A stretch of DNA of 64,000 nt from Berberis thunbergii (GCA_003290165.1 QNQO01000533.1:186001-250000); one strand, 5' to 3'. Shown: positions 44,427 through 56,877, counted from the stretch's first letter. Translations and numbers: made by a program. The notes: generated by a model from the sequence alone, not told the origin.

Positions 44427-45660
44427 TCATAATTCACCGAGTAGTTGTGGCCAGATCGACCTATTCTTCATTTTGGCTTGGACAAGGGGATTTTGAATGA
44501 CATGTACCCTTCTAATCTGTCTCATCACACGATCTGGGTGATAGGGTTCTTCAACACCACATAACAAGCAGCTTTGGAACCATATAATGTTGTAAAGTGG
44601 AGTTTTTCGCTTGGATTCCACATAAGGGTTCCAAATAACCTGATTATACAAACATGAACTTATTAAATTAAATGACTAATTTTTATCTCTTCAGGAGACG
44701 TCATCAAGATTCACCCTAACAATCAAAATTTATTCACTCATGACCCCGCTAAGTTAGGGACAATCCCACTTAGCCATGGTGGGAAGATGATCCTTCCACG
44801 AGACTCGTGTCGTACCCCAAAGCCTAAAGTGATCGTATATCCAACACAACAAAAAATTAGACATATCAATATAAAAAATCAATATCTGAAACACTAAAAA
44901 GATAATTAACTGAACAATTTACCCGAAAATTGTACCTCCAAAGCGGTAGATATTCAGATGTTTGTTTGGTACCCACTCTACTAGCACAACCAAGTTGACG
45001 ATACAAGAACGCCAAATTACCAACTCCCCATGCGAACTTCTCAGCATCATCCACCTTCATAGCAACTTCAAATATCCAGTGCGCACCTTGGTTCCAGTCT
45101 TATCAGCGAAGATAGTCATGCCCAAAAGGAATAACAAGTAACGTCGTGCAACTTGTTGTTTTATTTGAAGTGAATCATTTGTGCTCACTTTCCCACAACA
45201 TTGCTTCTTAATAAATTTCATCTCCACGAAACTCTGATACTTCTGGACGTGCTTTTGTGCTTCGCTCTTTTGAATCCCCAAGCCATTCACAAAATGTTGA
45301 ACACACTCCTCTGACTTCATTTGAGTTTTCTTTACCATAACTGGCTTACCAACAATCGGCAAATGAATGATACAATAGACATCATTGATGGTAATGGTCA
45401 TTTCTCCAAAAAGGGAAGTGAAAAGTGTTGGTCTCAGGTTGCCAATGCTCGATGAAAACACAAATTGTGACCCTATTGTTATCATCCTTACAATGGTCGG
45501 AAACCACTCTTATAGACCATTGAAATTATTTCTTCCGGCTCGTCACTCTACCTCTAAACTATAAAATTCTTGTATTGATATCGACATCTCAACACTACCA
45601 CCAACACCACCATCAACCTCTAATACAACATCTTTGTTTGTCTTTGCCATACTAAACATT
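44427..45660 (-). pseudogene. Plant mobile domain (MAIN-like) gene of element F
   Basis: Minus-strand blocks in order: an ATG near 45660 with an acidic start and early stop; 45485-45057 with FGEMTITINDVYCIIHLPIV, GKPV and ARRYLLFLLGMTIFADK; 45060-44920 with AWGVGNLAFLYRQLGCASRV and YLPLW; 44651-44430 with NIIWFQSCLLCGVEEPYHPD and RVMRQIRRVHVI. These are the conserved segments of the plant mobile domain, present in MAIN/MAIL genes and widespread as passengers in MULEs. An in-frame stop near 45560 and breaks between blocks mark it as decayed. It is convergent with the transposase gene, the usual two-gene layout. Confidence 0.8.
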
Positions 45661-46069
45661 TAAAATAAATATAAAACAATTAGAATAAAACAAACATGTA
45701 GATTTAAAGTCATGGAAATGAAGATTTAGAGTTTACCTGAATTTGTGGGTTTGGTTGAATGCAAAAATGAAGTCTGACAACAACAATTGAACACAACGAA
45801 GCAAGGAAGAGACCACATACCAAATCAACACCAACTAAGCCCTAGAATCGCACAAAAACTTAATTGTACCAACACACTGAATCGCACACCAACAGACCCC
45901 AAATCACACATATCGCACAGTGATGGTAGAGGGAGAGTAGAGCAAAAGAGTAGGGGAGAATGAGGGCGGGAAGAGGGTGCGAAGTTCAAACTTTGGGAGA
46001 GGGAGAGACCATTTCGTTTGGGAGAGAAAGGGTAAATTTTTTTGTTTGGGAGGCTAAAGGCTTATATTA

Positions 46070-46204
46070 GTGGTGTCCTTCAGTGGGTGGTGGTGTCCTT
46101 CAGTAGGTAGTGGTGTCCTTCAGAAAAGGTGGTGTTGTTTTTCAGAAAGGAGGATGTTGGTGGTGTCCTTTAGTTAAAATGGTGGTGCTATTTAGCAAGG
46201 GCCC
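46070..46204 (-). repeat. Right terminal inverted repeat of element F
   Basis: Several copies of GTGGTGTCCTTCAG with spacers lead into GGTGGTGCTATTTAGCAAGG and GCCC. The left end (25756-25830) has the complementary ACACCACC motifs but is more diverged. Confidence 0.8.
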
Positions 46205-46620
46205 ATTTCTATAAGAATGTCATACTCTCTCTCTACAACAGCAAAGCCTGAAATCTTTGAAGCGAACTTATGATTTGAAGCAGGGCCAGGGGAATCGACA
46301 AGTAGAATATTGTGGCGTCTAAAGTCACAGTGCACATAGTTGCACTTGTGTATATCGTCCACACCCTGAAGAATGGACTGGGTGTATCGGTGCATGTAGG
46401 ATTCATGAAGTCCAGGACCAAAAGCAATTGTATCTACTAGATTTCCATTGGCTGCATATTCTAAGAAAAGACAGCAGTGGCATTTGTGAGTTTGGGAAGT
46501 ATAGTGGCTCCATAACAGTTAATGATGTGGGGTGAGTGTTGAAGCCATTAAAGAGGGATGAGGTGAGGGAGGAATGCGCAAAAGAGAAGGGCATGTTGTC
46601 AATGTAGCCAATGAGATTGA
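46205..46620 (-). pseudogene. Protein kinase pseudogene, catalytic part (right of element F)
   Basis: The minus strand encodes MHRYTQSILQGVDDIHKCNY, VHCDFRRHNILLV and KFASKISGFAVVEREYD. These are subdomains VIa-VII of a MAPKKK17-21-like kinase: the HRD Arg is Cys (VHCD), the Lys of DIKPEN is altered, and the Asp of DFG is Gly (SGF). The catalytic site is therefore lost. The continuing activation loop is found at 25735-25590, 20 kb away, because element F sits between. Upstream DNA to 46620 is in broken frames. Confidence 0.78.
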
Positions 46621-46792
46621 CTCTACTGCCATTCCTTCATTGCCCAATAATAACATCAAGTTCCTTCCATCCCCTGTTTGCTTCAATGCTTAAAAAAATT
46701 AAGAAGACAACAAAATAGACTATATAAAATTTTGAATTTACAAGAAAGAATAGTTGCAACACTACCAAGATTTAAACAATCCTAAAACATAG

Positions 46793-47060
46793 TCAAGAAG
46801 TTCCTTCAGACTTTGGTAACTTAAAGCGGCAATTTAGGCAAACATGGTTCATTTTCAACCATGGAGTAATGCATCTCCCATAAATGCAGTGAGCACAAGA
46901 CATGCGAGTGATTACACACCCTTCTTGAAATCATCCATACATATGGTGCAACTCGTATAAGTTGAGTTCCTGCCATCGAGTCTCACCCTCTCCAACTTAT
47001 CAATGAAATTATCTTCCACTAGAACAAATCTATAATGACCTTCTTGCTCATGCTCGGTAA
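46793..47060 (-). pseudogene. RING-finger E3 ligase pseudogene fragment
   Basis: The minus strand encodes RFVLVEDNFIDKLERVRLDG, then CTICMDDFKKG. After a frameshift near 46920 it gives ITRMSCAHCIYGRCITPWLK, then NHVCLNCRFKLP and a stop. Cysteine and histidine spacing (C-x2-C, C-x-H-x2-C, C-x2-C) fits a RING finger of the plant RING-H2/C3HC4 class with an altered middle ligand. The frameshift separates the first ligand pair from the rest, so it is not functional. No introns, no TE boundary seen. Confidence 0.7.
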
Positions 47061-47299
47061 TGGATTTCTCTCAACCTGGCCTCCAGTGACTTTATTTCAT
47101 CTTGTAGATAAACATCTACTACTTGTATATAAAATGTGCAAGGTTTTTTTTCTTTTTTTTTTTTTTTGGTATGGCTTATAAGCTACTATAGTAATAAGAA
47201 TGAATGAGTACACAATTTTAGATCAATGTCGGAAGCAAGTTGGTGAGTCTCAGTATTGAGTTCTTGTTTACATTCACATTTAGTGTGCATAGCTAAAAA

Positions 47300-47517
47300 T
47301 TTCTTATACTACCAGTAAAAGGTTTCCAGATCCAGTAGTCATACTAAAACCTGCTAGTAGAGAGATCCGGTTGGATGATGGACAACAAGGCATCCGAGTC
47401 TCCTAAAATAAAGCTCCGCTTCTACTGGTTGGCCTAAATCAAGAGAATAGTTGCTTCCATTGCATGACACTCTACCATGGTACTACTCAAAACTTTCTCC
47501 GCAATTTTGAAGGCAAC
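47300..47517 (-). mobile_element. LINE RNase H remnant, part left of element G
   Basis: The minus strand encodes VAFKIAEKVLSSTMVECHAM, EATILLI, a stop, and SFILGDSDALLSIIQPDL: the middle of a plant LINE RNase H domain (catalytic Glu in VECHAMEA, Asp in GDSDAL). Removing element G and one target copy joins it in frame to AMVVDMQGRILAQ at 63200-63250, so both parts are one old LINE. Confidence 0.65.
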
Positions 47518-49274
47518 TGATATTCATGTAATTATTACATAATATATCCCTTAATTTATATATGTTAGTGTTTCGATTATTATATTTTATTCTAATTATT
47601 TCGTTTTCATGTCTTTGTAGGAATTTTGGCGTGAACAATGAAATCGCATTAAGACGATCAATTGGTCGATTCTAGCGGTGGTACAAAGTAGAGGGTCACA
47701 TACTTAAATCTAACTCAAACAAACCTAGGTCCACCTAATTTAACCTAAGTCCAAGCCCAAAAAGCTAACCTAAAAATCCAAGCCCAATAAAATAAGAGAA
47801 CCCTATTTAGGATATCCCCTTTTTGGAGAAAATCGATCAGCTTCCCTTGGACGCTCCTCCACTCCCCTCTTCTCTTTTCCAGCCACCACGCCAATCCACC
47901 TTTCCGGCGATCCTCGCTCGATAGGAGAACCGGCAGTGCGATTATCCCGCCGTCACCACCTTACCACCAAAACAGACCCACACACCACCTTGCAGTCAGT
48001 CGTCTCCACCACCCACTCTTTGTTCCTTCATCTCCCCTATTTCTCTCTCTAACAACCACCACCTTGCCTTCCTTTCTCATCACCCCGTCCTCGCTCGCTA
48101 GACAGAACCGCCACCACCCAGTTCCATCTCGTGACATAGCCGCCACCACCCATGCTCTTTTGTTCGCCCTCACCCCTCTGTTTCTCCCACTCTCTCGGCC
48201 CTCCTTCCTGTTTCCCTCTCTATTTCTCACTCTTTCCCTCTCTCACGACAACCGTCACAAGCGGCACACCAGCTCACACACAAACACTGCGATAGGTTCA
48301 GAAACAGGGAGCACCGCCCTTGTTTCTCTCCTTCTTTTTTGTTATCTTTTGCGTCTCTCTCTGTTCTTCAATCTCTCTCTTTCTTTTGCAGGTACCGGAG
48401 CCGGTATGAGGAAAAATGAGCTCGCGAGGAGCAAAGACGAAGCAGCGCGTCTCGCTGGAGACAAAGAAGAGGGGAACACGCGACTTTTGGTGAGAGAAAA
48501 CTATTTTCCAAACAGTTTGGTTATTCACACCCTGAATACTTGCTTTCTGTACCGTCACAATGTAGTTGCAGCGATTTTTGGGATGCGCGTTCGTACAAAG
48601 ATGGATTCCACCTACACCAATGTTGTGACCACTGCCACCATGATCTTCTAGACCCCGCGCCAAGGCGAAGATGAAACCTAGAGTTTGCTGTAATTGAATT
48701 TATTGTTTTCTATATACTTGAACGTTAAACAAACAATTGATTTATGAGTTTCAATAATTTGCTTTCACCAATTATATCCGGATTAATTATCTAGCCTAGG
48801 CAGTAGTTAGAAGTACCCATTATTGATATTCAAAGCTTGCTTTAATCAATTAAAATTAACATGTGATTGTATGTGTCGTAGAAAGACATGCAATGTTAGG
48901 GATTTATGCCTTTGCTGAAATCAATTGCGAACTTAGATTAATCTTTAGGTTAGTCGTGTTGATTCTTGAAAACAATAATTTGGATTATACAAATCTCGAA
49001 GAACCTGTGGTGGATTCGATGTCTCGGTCCCCTCTCTATCATCTTATCAGTTTAATTTTAGTTGTCAATTTCATTTTCTTAATTTAGTAATTTTCATCTG
49101 TTGTAACCCCCAACTCTAAATTAGTTCAAATAAGTCTTAGAATTCGAATGTCTCATCAATCCCCGTGGGATCGACTTGTATTTGCCACTGTCTACCAGTT
49201 AGACAGTCGTGAACATGCGGTATTACAAGTAGGGTTTATTAGCTTATTAATTTACGTTAATAAAAACTCCATCA
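47518..49274 (+). repeat. 5' LTR of element G
   Basis: 1757 bp, TG...CA. It contains a CT-rich, GC-richer part (47820-48400) and an open but unconserved frame (48064-48651) that is broken differently in the 3' LTR, so it is not a gene. It is colinear with 61482-63199 except for small indels and one replaced segment. Confidence 0.93.
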
Positions 49275-49280
49275 AGTTTT

Positions 49281-49298
49281 TGGCGTCGTTGTCAGGGA
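49281..49298 (+). other. Primer binding site of element G (tRNA-Asp type)
   Basis: TGGCGTCGTTGTCAGGGA follows the 5' LTR by 6 bases. The canonical sequence complementary to the plant tRNA-Asp 3' end is TGGCGCCGTTGCCGGGGA; three transitions separate them. Confidence 0.85.
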
Positions 49299-50075
49299 TT
49301 GTAACGGTACAATTGAAATTTAGGGTTTTTTTGCTAGTTTCTAAATTAGGTTTAATTTTCTTTTTAGGAACAGTGTTACGAGTTAGTTTCTTATTTGTTT
49401 TATTTTCTTTTCTTATTTGTTTGAGTTTGAATTATTTTTGCAGACGGTCACACACATAGGAGCTCAAGTGGGAACGAAGTGAAATATTGAGATTCGCAAG
49501 GAAACGCACAGAAATCGATTTCTACCTACCGCATCTGCACGCGGTTTCTGTGTGATCACTTGTGTTTAGTTTGCTCTAGGTAGTATTGCATGCAAATTTG
49601 AATAGTGGCAGGATTGAGTTGAAACTTTTGTGCCCTCTACCACGGATAAGTTAATCACCATCTATTTAGGGTTAGGAACCTAGACCTTCACTATTTAAAA
49701 TTTGTAGCAAGATAATTATCTAGGACAGGTGTGACGCTCATAGGGACCCTCTTTGGACGTTTGATAGCTTAAAGTGGTCGAGTGAAAGAACATATCCCAT
49801 CTGGGAACGGTTCTGGAACTGGCATTTCACTTTGAGCTAGAGAGTGGAAAAAAGAGGTAGGAGTAACTATGTAGTGGGGGATTGATAGGAAATTACCGTG
49901 CCTCTCCCACGGTTAGGTAATTTGAATTGAATTTCAGCCCTATATTAGTAACAAAGCTCTAGGGTCGTCTGCCATTCATTTTATTTTCACATCATTTAGG
50001 TGTCATTTAGGGTTCCGTTCTTTTTATTTTTATTTATTTATTTAGAGTCAGGTCATCTTCATATAGTGGTTAGGC

Positions 50076-51555
50076 GTGCATATATTAAAAAAAAATCTTG
50101 AAACCAAGGAAATGGCTGAGGAAAAAGACTTTAAAGATTACTTCTCCCCTTTTACCTTGAGGTTTGAAACAGTTCTTATGACGATGACTCGGAAATTAGA
50201 TGCACTTATGAATTTGACTCAACCCCTACCTCCCACTAATGTTTCATTTGAGAGTTGTGTTGCATGTTCGAGTCCTAGTCATTCTACAACTGATTGTGAT
50301 TTGCAATATGATTATCTTCAATATTTTGTTGAGCAAATCCATTCTTTTAATGCTAATTGGCGACCTGGTTATATTTCAAAGTCCAGCTATTACAGCCCTG
50401 GTTTTTTCAATAATCAAAATCTCTCATGGGCTCATAACTCACACCAAGGGGGACATAGTTTCTCTTAGGCTCCTCAATACCATAATCATGTTATGCCTCA
50501 ATTTAACCAAGCTCCTCCATCCAACACATCAAGTTTAGAGGAAACGATTAACCGTTTTATGCAGCGCACCGAACGACTGCTTGAGCATGTATCTCAGGCT
50601 ATGTTAGAGTCAAAAGTCACGATTCAACACCAATCTCAAGTCATCAATAGACTTGAGATCGTTGTGGATCATATTACTGAGGCATTATCTGAAATTGAGT
50701 TAGGAAGAGTTCCAAGTCACTCTGTTCAAAATTCAGAGGGTCAATTCATAACTGGTAGCACATCAAAACCTGAGCCAGATGATTTTTTGAGGATAATGTG
50801 ATCGAAACTACTTTACTTCATGGCCCATTCCTTTCCTCACATTTTCATGATGACCCACTCGACATATGCCCTCCTAGTGACTCCTGCATGAAGTATAATT
50901 CTCAATGTTCTTTGGAGTCAAGCATCGACTATTTTCATGATACGAATGACCCCATAATTCAAGAAATAGTCAAGTTGTTATCGGAGGATGCATCTAATGA
51001 GAGACTACATGCCATAGGTAGTGCTAATTCTAGATTTGGGGTGTTGTTGCGTTGTCTAACTCATCATCTTTGTGTAGTTCATTTTGTTATGATGAGCCTG
51101 TACCACCCAATATATCTATAGACATAGCTCGTTCCATCCCTTTCATATTGACCGATGCTAGTTATGTGGATCCATTGTTTGTAAGAGATGATTTCAGTTT
51201 TGACCACCCTATTGTGATACATATTCAATCTTTTGATTTGCAACCTGACTTAGGATGTCCCTTTTTAGGAGTAGGTAGGAGTTATTTGCTGGATATCATT
51301 GTTTGTGACCCCTTTCTGCTCAAGGTTCCCACGGATTCTCTAAGAATGCGAGTTCATTTGCATTTTCTCTATGATTTTGCATGGCGCCTTCGTAGCTTTT
51401 GGGATGTGTTAGTATATGTTGTCTCACATGTGGTTGCTACTATTAGTTGGACGGATCCTCAACTTTTTAGGTTGTTGCTATATGATTCCTTGCCCCCTTT
51501 TGAGGAGAGTGTTCGTTATGTTCTTCCTCGTCATTTTATGGTACATCATTTATGA
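50076..51555 (+). pseudogene. Gag-like remnant of element G
   Basis: The first frame (ATG 50112, MAEEKDFKDYFSPF) includes a CVACSSPSHSTTDC motif and FNNQNLSWAHNSHQGG, similar to the NPGWRNHPNLSW segment common in gag of Tat/Athila-type elements. After an in-frame TAG (50466-50468) it continues with MPQFNQAPPSNTSSLEETIN and a coiled-coil-like stretch to TGA near 50800. Two further frames (50798-51121, 51052-51555) overlap by shifts and have no recognised domain. No zinc-knuckle CCHC or protease DTG was found. Confidence 0.6.
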
Positions 51556-53632
51556 GAAAGAATATATGTCGGGCTGACGACGTTAAACCAAGCACTCCTA
51601 GGAGGTAGCCTAGCTTCAGTTGTGTCATTATGGTTAGTCTGGATTGATTTTCGAGTTCGTTCTAGTTGCATTTCACTCATACTCGTTAGCTCTGTAACAA
51701 TTTTGACTTACAACTGATACATTTAATTATTTTTTCATTATTTCATTTGTATATCTTTTTGTGTCCTGTATTGTTTTTATCAATTTATTATGATGAGTCC
51801 ACAGTTCTTATGATGTGGAGCGTTCATTGGTGGATGATTTTCTTGAAATTGGTAAAAACATTTCCATGGTAATATCACTCTAACTCTCATCTTTTCTTTT
51901 TCCTGCATTTGTCATGATCATATTTTATAAATTGAGGACAATGTTTGGTTTAGGTTTGGGGGTGAGGTTTATGAGTTTTTTCTGTATTTTTCAAAAATTT
52001 TGAACTAAATGTATTTCACAATTGATTATTGTATTCTACTCAATCTCCATTGAATACATAATTAATTATGATTATGTGAAAATTTGTGGATTTGAAAATG
52101 CATTCAAAATCTAAGTTCATTTCCAATGAAGAGGATGTGCTTTCAAGTATGCCTGAAAATTTTAGGAATGCATGCTTACACTTGTCGCTTTTATATATCA
52201 ATAGGAAAACATATGGTTTGATATTATCTTTAAGTTAAATATATTTCATGATATTTTTCAACTCGACCACTCTTGCACTATAAGCCGAGTTAGCATAACT
52301 TGAAGTTAATCGGTAAGATATTAATTAGAAAACCTTAGAATAATAGTGGAGACTTAACCCTTGTGAGTTTTGAGACATTTTATTTTTCTTGAGGGTTATA
52401 AATAAATTCTTACTTTTCTTGAATCTGCATTATCTCGTTGATGATTCCATTGTTCTTGTTTCTTTTATTGATTGCTTTGAGAATGACGTTAAAATTGAAT
52501 TATTACACTAGAACTTCTTGATTTATTTAGTTGAGATGTCTTAATACCAACTAGAGCTTAAGAAGTGATATAGACAATTTTTTCTTTGAACCGTTCTTTA
52601 GCATTTTAGCCTACCTAATAATAAATATCCGTTTGCAGCCCTTTGACCATTTAAATAAACTTTTTTCTTTGTTAACCCCATCTCCATTACCTACTCCAGT
52701 TAGGGAATAATATCTCATACTATTTTTATCCTTACCCAATGTCTCTGAGAATGTGTATGGTTGATATGTTTTTTGAATTGGCAAATAAAAAGAGCTAAAA
52801 CTAAATATTTCATGAATCCTCGGGACTGAAATGTTTTATTGTGCAGAAGGGGAAGGCATGTAAAAAAAAAAAGATTGATGCTTCGAAAAAAAAAATATGA
52901 AGAATTTTGAAGGAAGAAAAATTAATGGTGTACAACAATGGTTTATTTTTCATAGCCCAACGTGTTTATTAAATGGTGTATCCATTCTCAAAGAATTTTC
53001 TCGTATCATTTTCCATTCTTGTTAGCCAAAATCTTAGCCTCATTACAACCTAATAAAGACCTAATTGATCTTAAGTAAAGGTCTGGCTCATAGAGGTGGA
53101 TATTAAATAGACAAGAACTATGGCGTATGATTCAACATTCTCAAAGTAATTGATATTCCTGTCCATGAGATCATATTCATTTCATTCTTTTAAAAGTTCG
53201 TGTTTCATGATTATTATATGTGAGATATTTTTATTTCCATAATTTATTCTCTTTCACACATATAAACTGAGTGATAACTAACCAATTTATGAGTGATTCA
53301 TTTCTGAGTGACAAGAGAGATTTGTAGTCGAAGCGTACAATTCAAAGGTTATCTAGTCGTATCTTAGCTGAGAAAAACAAAGTTATGTTGATAAGGTCAT
53401 GCAAACACACACACTTCGAGTTAGGAATAATTGATGAAATTTATTTAATCTTTGGATACTATTAAATTGTTGTTAGACGCTTTGATATATTATTCTGACA
53501 TTGTTCGTTGTTTTCGGAAAATTTTGGCAATTAGATGATTACTCTGAGGATAATAGATAGAGTCACTAAGTTACCATGTTTTGGAAATTTATTGAGTCAT
53601 AATGTTTGTGGTTAACATTTTCGGAAACCCTC

Positions 53633-54095
53633 CACTACACCAAAAGGGCCATTTAGCTACGCCGAGCTGCCCACGGTTCTAAACCGTTGGTGCATTTGCC
53701 ACGGCCAAAAACCGTAGCTATAAGTACCAACGGCTTAAAACCGTGGGTACTAAACACCTTGGCCACGGTTTAAAACCGTTGGTATATTTGGCACGGCTAA
53801 ACACCGTGGCTAATATTAGCCACGGCTACAGACCGTGGGAATTATCTGCAACGGCTCCAAACCGTTGCAAAAACAAAATTTAGCAACGGTTATGAACCGT
53901 GGATAGACATAGCAACGGCTTAAAACCGTTGCAACAAAAAAAATTTAGCAACGGTTTTTAGCCGTGGCTAGGCTTAGCAACGGTTTTAAACCGTGGCTAA
54001 TTCTAGCTACGGCTAAAAACCGTTGCAAAAAGAAATTTAGCAACGGTTTGGAGCCGTTGCTAAGCCTAGCCACGGCTAACAACCGTTGCTACATG
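53633..54095 (+). repeat. Left terminal and subterminal repeats of element D
   Basis: At least a dozen units of the type AACGGTTTTAAACCGTGGCTA or ACGGCTAAAAACCGT in both orientations, separated by about 15-25 bases. Same repeat family as element A. Confidence 0.9.
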
Positions 54096-54109
54096 AAAAG
54101 CGAAAAAAA

Positions 54110-54340
54110 ATTGGGGGGCTATTTTTGGCGCTCGACCTTCCCTCCTCGACTTTCATCGACAAATATTTCACAAAATCGACCTGCGCGCTCCTTCTCTCCC
54201 TCGACCTGCTTCCCTCCATCGACCTGCTCCCTCACTCGACTTGACTTCGCCCTGCTCCTTCTCGTTCCCTGCTCCCTCCCTCGACTTCCCTCCTCCCCTC
54301 CTTCCCTGCTCCCTAGGGTTCTCGCATCCTCATCCAATTT
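54110..54340 (+). repeat. CTCGACCT-type low-order tandem repeat, leader-like
   Basis: Irregular repeats of CCTCGACCTGCTCCCT follow the hairpin array and precede the first ORC4 exon. It could act as leader or promoter DNA of element D; no TATA box was confidently placed. Confidence 0.5.
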
Positions 54341-54475
54341 CAGAGGAATTGAAAAGGCACCCTTGGTCTTCTTCTTCTTCTCCTTTTCTATTACTAGGGT
54401 TCTTGCAACTTTGTAGATCTCGGTTGGTCTTCACTAGTTTGTGATATACTAGTTCTATAACACAGCAAACAAAAC

Positions 54476-56170
54476 ATGGGGTAGAAAGAGAAACCCCATC
54501 CGTAGAAGCTCTGATTTGTCTCCAGAAAAGAATCTGCGACCCTTCTTCTTCCATCTTCCCGTTTTTCTCCGATTCACCAGATTCCAATTACAGGTATGTT
54601 CTCTTCTCCCCTATCCAAAATAAAATCCCTAACATTCTCATTCAATCTCATCGTCTACTTCATCTATCACGCTATTTGCTATGAGCTTGTGATGGATTTT
54701 TTTGGTTGAAGAATAAGGTCTTAATGATAAGGGTTGGTTTCTTTTGTCATTTCCCAGCAAGTTGAAGTTCATTATCTCCAATTCAGTCACAGAGGCATGC
54801 AACAACTCTTTATTGCTGCTCGGTCCCCGTGGTTGTGGTCAAAACCAGGTAAAGTCGATTATTTTCCATGTTATTGCAACACTCGTAAGAAACTCATTTA
54901 TAATATGGGGAAAAAAATCTACTAGTCATTCATGCTTATTTATTTATCTATTTTTTTTTAATGATTTCAGGTGTTGGATCTTGTTCTCAATGATTTAAAT
55001 GCTGAATTTGCAGATATGATCTCAGTGGTATGTGCTTGCGTGCGAATAAGAATTTCATGATTTTATTTAGTTTTGCTTTCAAAACATATTTGATTTGGAT
55101 ATTACCATCAATGCCAACTTGGAATGCAAACCCCAATTATGTTCGACTTATGATTTTGAACCCAGATTGATGCATGTTACGAGGTCGTCTATTTTGATGT
55201 CCAGCTTGGGATATTTGACATTGGACTTTTTTTTAGCATATAAGGTGCACTTTTAAAAAATGTTATTCTTCCTTCTTTTACATAAAATAGACGATTCTAC
55301 GAAGGCTTATGTCAATTTAGGGTCTAAACTGAATTATAAGTTAGACGCAATCAAGTTTCATATTCTATGTTGGTAGTTTGGTAGGGTCCAAATTGAAACA
55401 TCCTTTTCTTTTTAATAAAAAAGTTAGTAGTTCTGTGATGGGTATCTCAGCAAGTCCTCTAAATTAAGAAAAACTTACAAAACTTATGTATCTGATTCAG
55501 GTCAGACCGGATGGAATATTACACAGTGACGACAATTGTGCACTCAAGGTCAGTAGTTCACCAATTCTCAGAGTCTGGAATTTGGTTTTGCTCTTTAAAG
55601 CTATCTCTTAGTGCATATTTTGGTCTTTCTTCTCATAAATCCTTCCCTTATAAGATCTTTCACCTTGAATTTGTTTCCATTAACCTGAACATGAATTTTC
55701 CAGGAGATTGCTAAACAACTGTGCTTGGAAAATCAATTATCATTCTCAAAAATGGTACACAACCTTCTCGGATAGTTAGCATACGCTTTAGATCTTAAAG
55801 GGCAAGGATTTCTAACCGTCATACAACTTGGCTTTTGTAGGCTTCAGCTGATGAGAACTCACAGTTCATGATAGCTGTATTAAGGTGGATAGTCGGATTT
55901 GTATTCTTTCATCTTTTATGATTTCATTGCAACTTAAGTTCTGATAGCTTATTTGTTTTTATTTAGTTTTGGTTTTTTGAATTGGGTCTGTTTGCTCTCC
56001 CCCCAGCCCCCCTTTTGTTGTACTTTCTATTTTTCTGTTTTCTTTCAAAGGCTTTCTCGTGGATGGTGTACTTATGTGCATTTACATGCGTCAATTTTTC
56101 TTTTTTATCAGAGAGTATGGTTTAGCTCACAAAACTTTAGTCTTTGTATTGGACGAGTTTGATCTAAGTT
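54476..56170 (+). pseudogene. ORC4: Origin recognition complex subunit 4 (ORC4), first seven exons
   Basis: Exons: 54476-54593 (ICDPSSSIFPFFSDSPDSNY), 54758-54848 (KLKFIISNSVTEACNNSLLL then LGPRGCGQNQ), 54971-55027 (VLDLVLNDLNAEFADMISV), 55501-55548 (VRPDGILHSDDNCALK), 55704-55754 (EIAKQLCLENQLSFSKM), 55841-55884 (ASADENSQFMIAVL) and 56112-about 56170 (EYGLAHKTLVFVLDEFDL). Exons 2-7 join in frame with good splice sites. ORC4 is an AAA+ subunit of the replication-origin complex. The Walker A lysine of GPRGSGK is Gln (GPRGCGQ), while Walker B (FVLDEFD) is intact. The presumed start ATG at 54476 is followed by GGG TAG and then a frameshift. The C-terminal half is missing. This is the longest host fragment here. 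Confidence 0.9.
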
Positions 56171-56877
56171 TTCTCATAAAACTCTAACAGAACTTTCTCA
56201 AATCCTCGTTCAACTAAAATAAAATAACAAAACACAAGTTTTCAACTAAAATAAAATAAATTGACTTGAGAAACGGAGTATATGCAACTTACCTATAGTT
56301 TTAATCTATGGCATTGTTGTCACATAATTTTATGAGGTATCCTAGTCTGGATTCAAAGTATGGAGGGTCTAATCCTTTTCACGTCTGTTGAATTCAAGCT
56401 CTATCTGCATGGCCAATCTATGCCAAAACACAAGTTTTCAAAATTAATTTGGTTCAGAATAATAGAATGAATGTTATTACTTGTTCTGCGGAAAAAAAAG
56501 TGAACGTTGGATTCTTTGCAGGAAATGGAAAATGAGATTCTGGGTCTTGGATTCATTGATGAGTGAGGTATTTTTCTTTGTCAGGTTTTGCATATTCTGA
56601 TCCATGGTTTTTGATTTCATGTATTTTTAAATTGTGCTGCATACTTCTTGTATTGTATTGCTGATGTCGTGTAGTTTATGACAGAAGGGAGAAACAAAGA
56701 GATTTTTTTCAAGTGTCACTGAAATCTGACCACCTCAACATAGGGAAGTTATATAAGGTTTTCGCTCCAAATGGTTCTTCTTGAATGAAAGTCTAGAATG
56801 CGAGAATTGAGAATTTGAGTATTGGGTCTTCCTTATAATCTTGGGAGATCTAAGAAATCAGGTTCTGGTCTATTAGT

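Larger units (their letters stand above)
25756..46204 (+). mobile_element. Element F: Mutator-like element (MULE) interrupted by element C
   Basis: Ends are inverted repeats: left AGGCTCCTGCTAAATAACAC, right (complement) GGGCCCTTGCTAAATAGCAC, extending into ACACCACC-rich DNA. A 7-base direct repeat ATTTCTA abuts both ends (25749-25755 and 46205-46211); MULE duplications are usually 9 bases, so this is an imperfect copy. It interrupts a kinase gene. Subterminal right repeats are several copies of GGTGGTGTCCTTCAG (46070-46170). Contents are a FAR1/MULE transposase with an OTU-like tail on the plus strand and a plant-mobile-domain gene on the minus strand. Without element C it would be about 7.7 kb. 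Confidence 0.85.

Noticed and set aside
48064..48651. A 195-codon gene in the 5' LTR of element G
   Set aside because: Low-complexity CT-rich sequence, and the equivalent stretch in the 3' LTR has different breaks, so the frame is not maintained.
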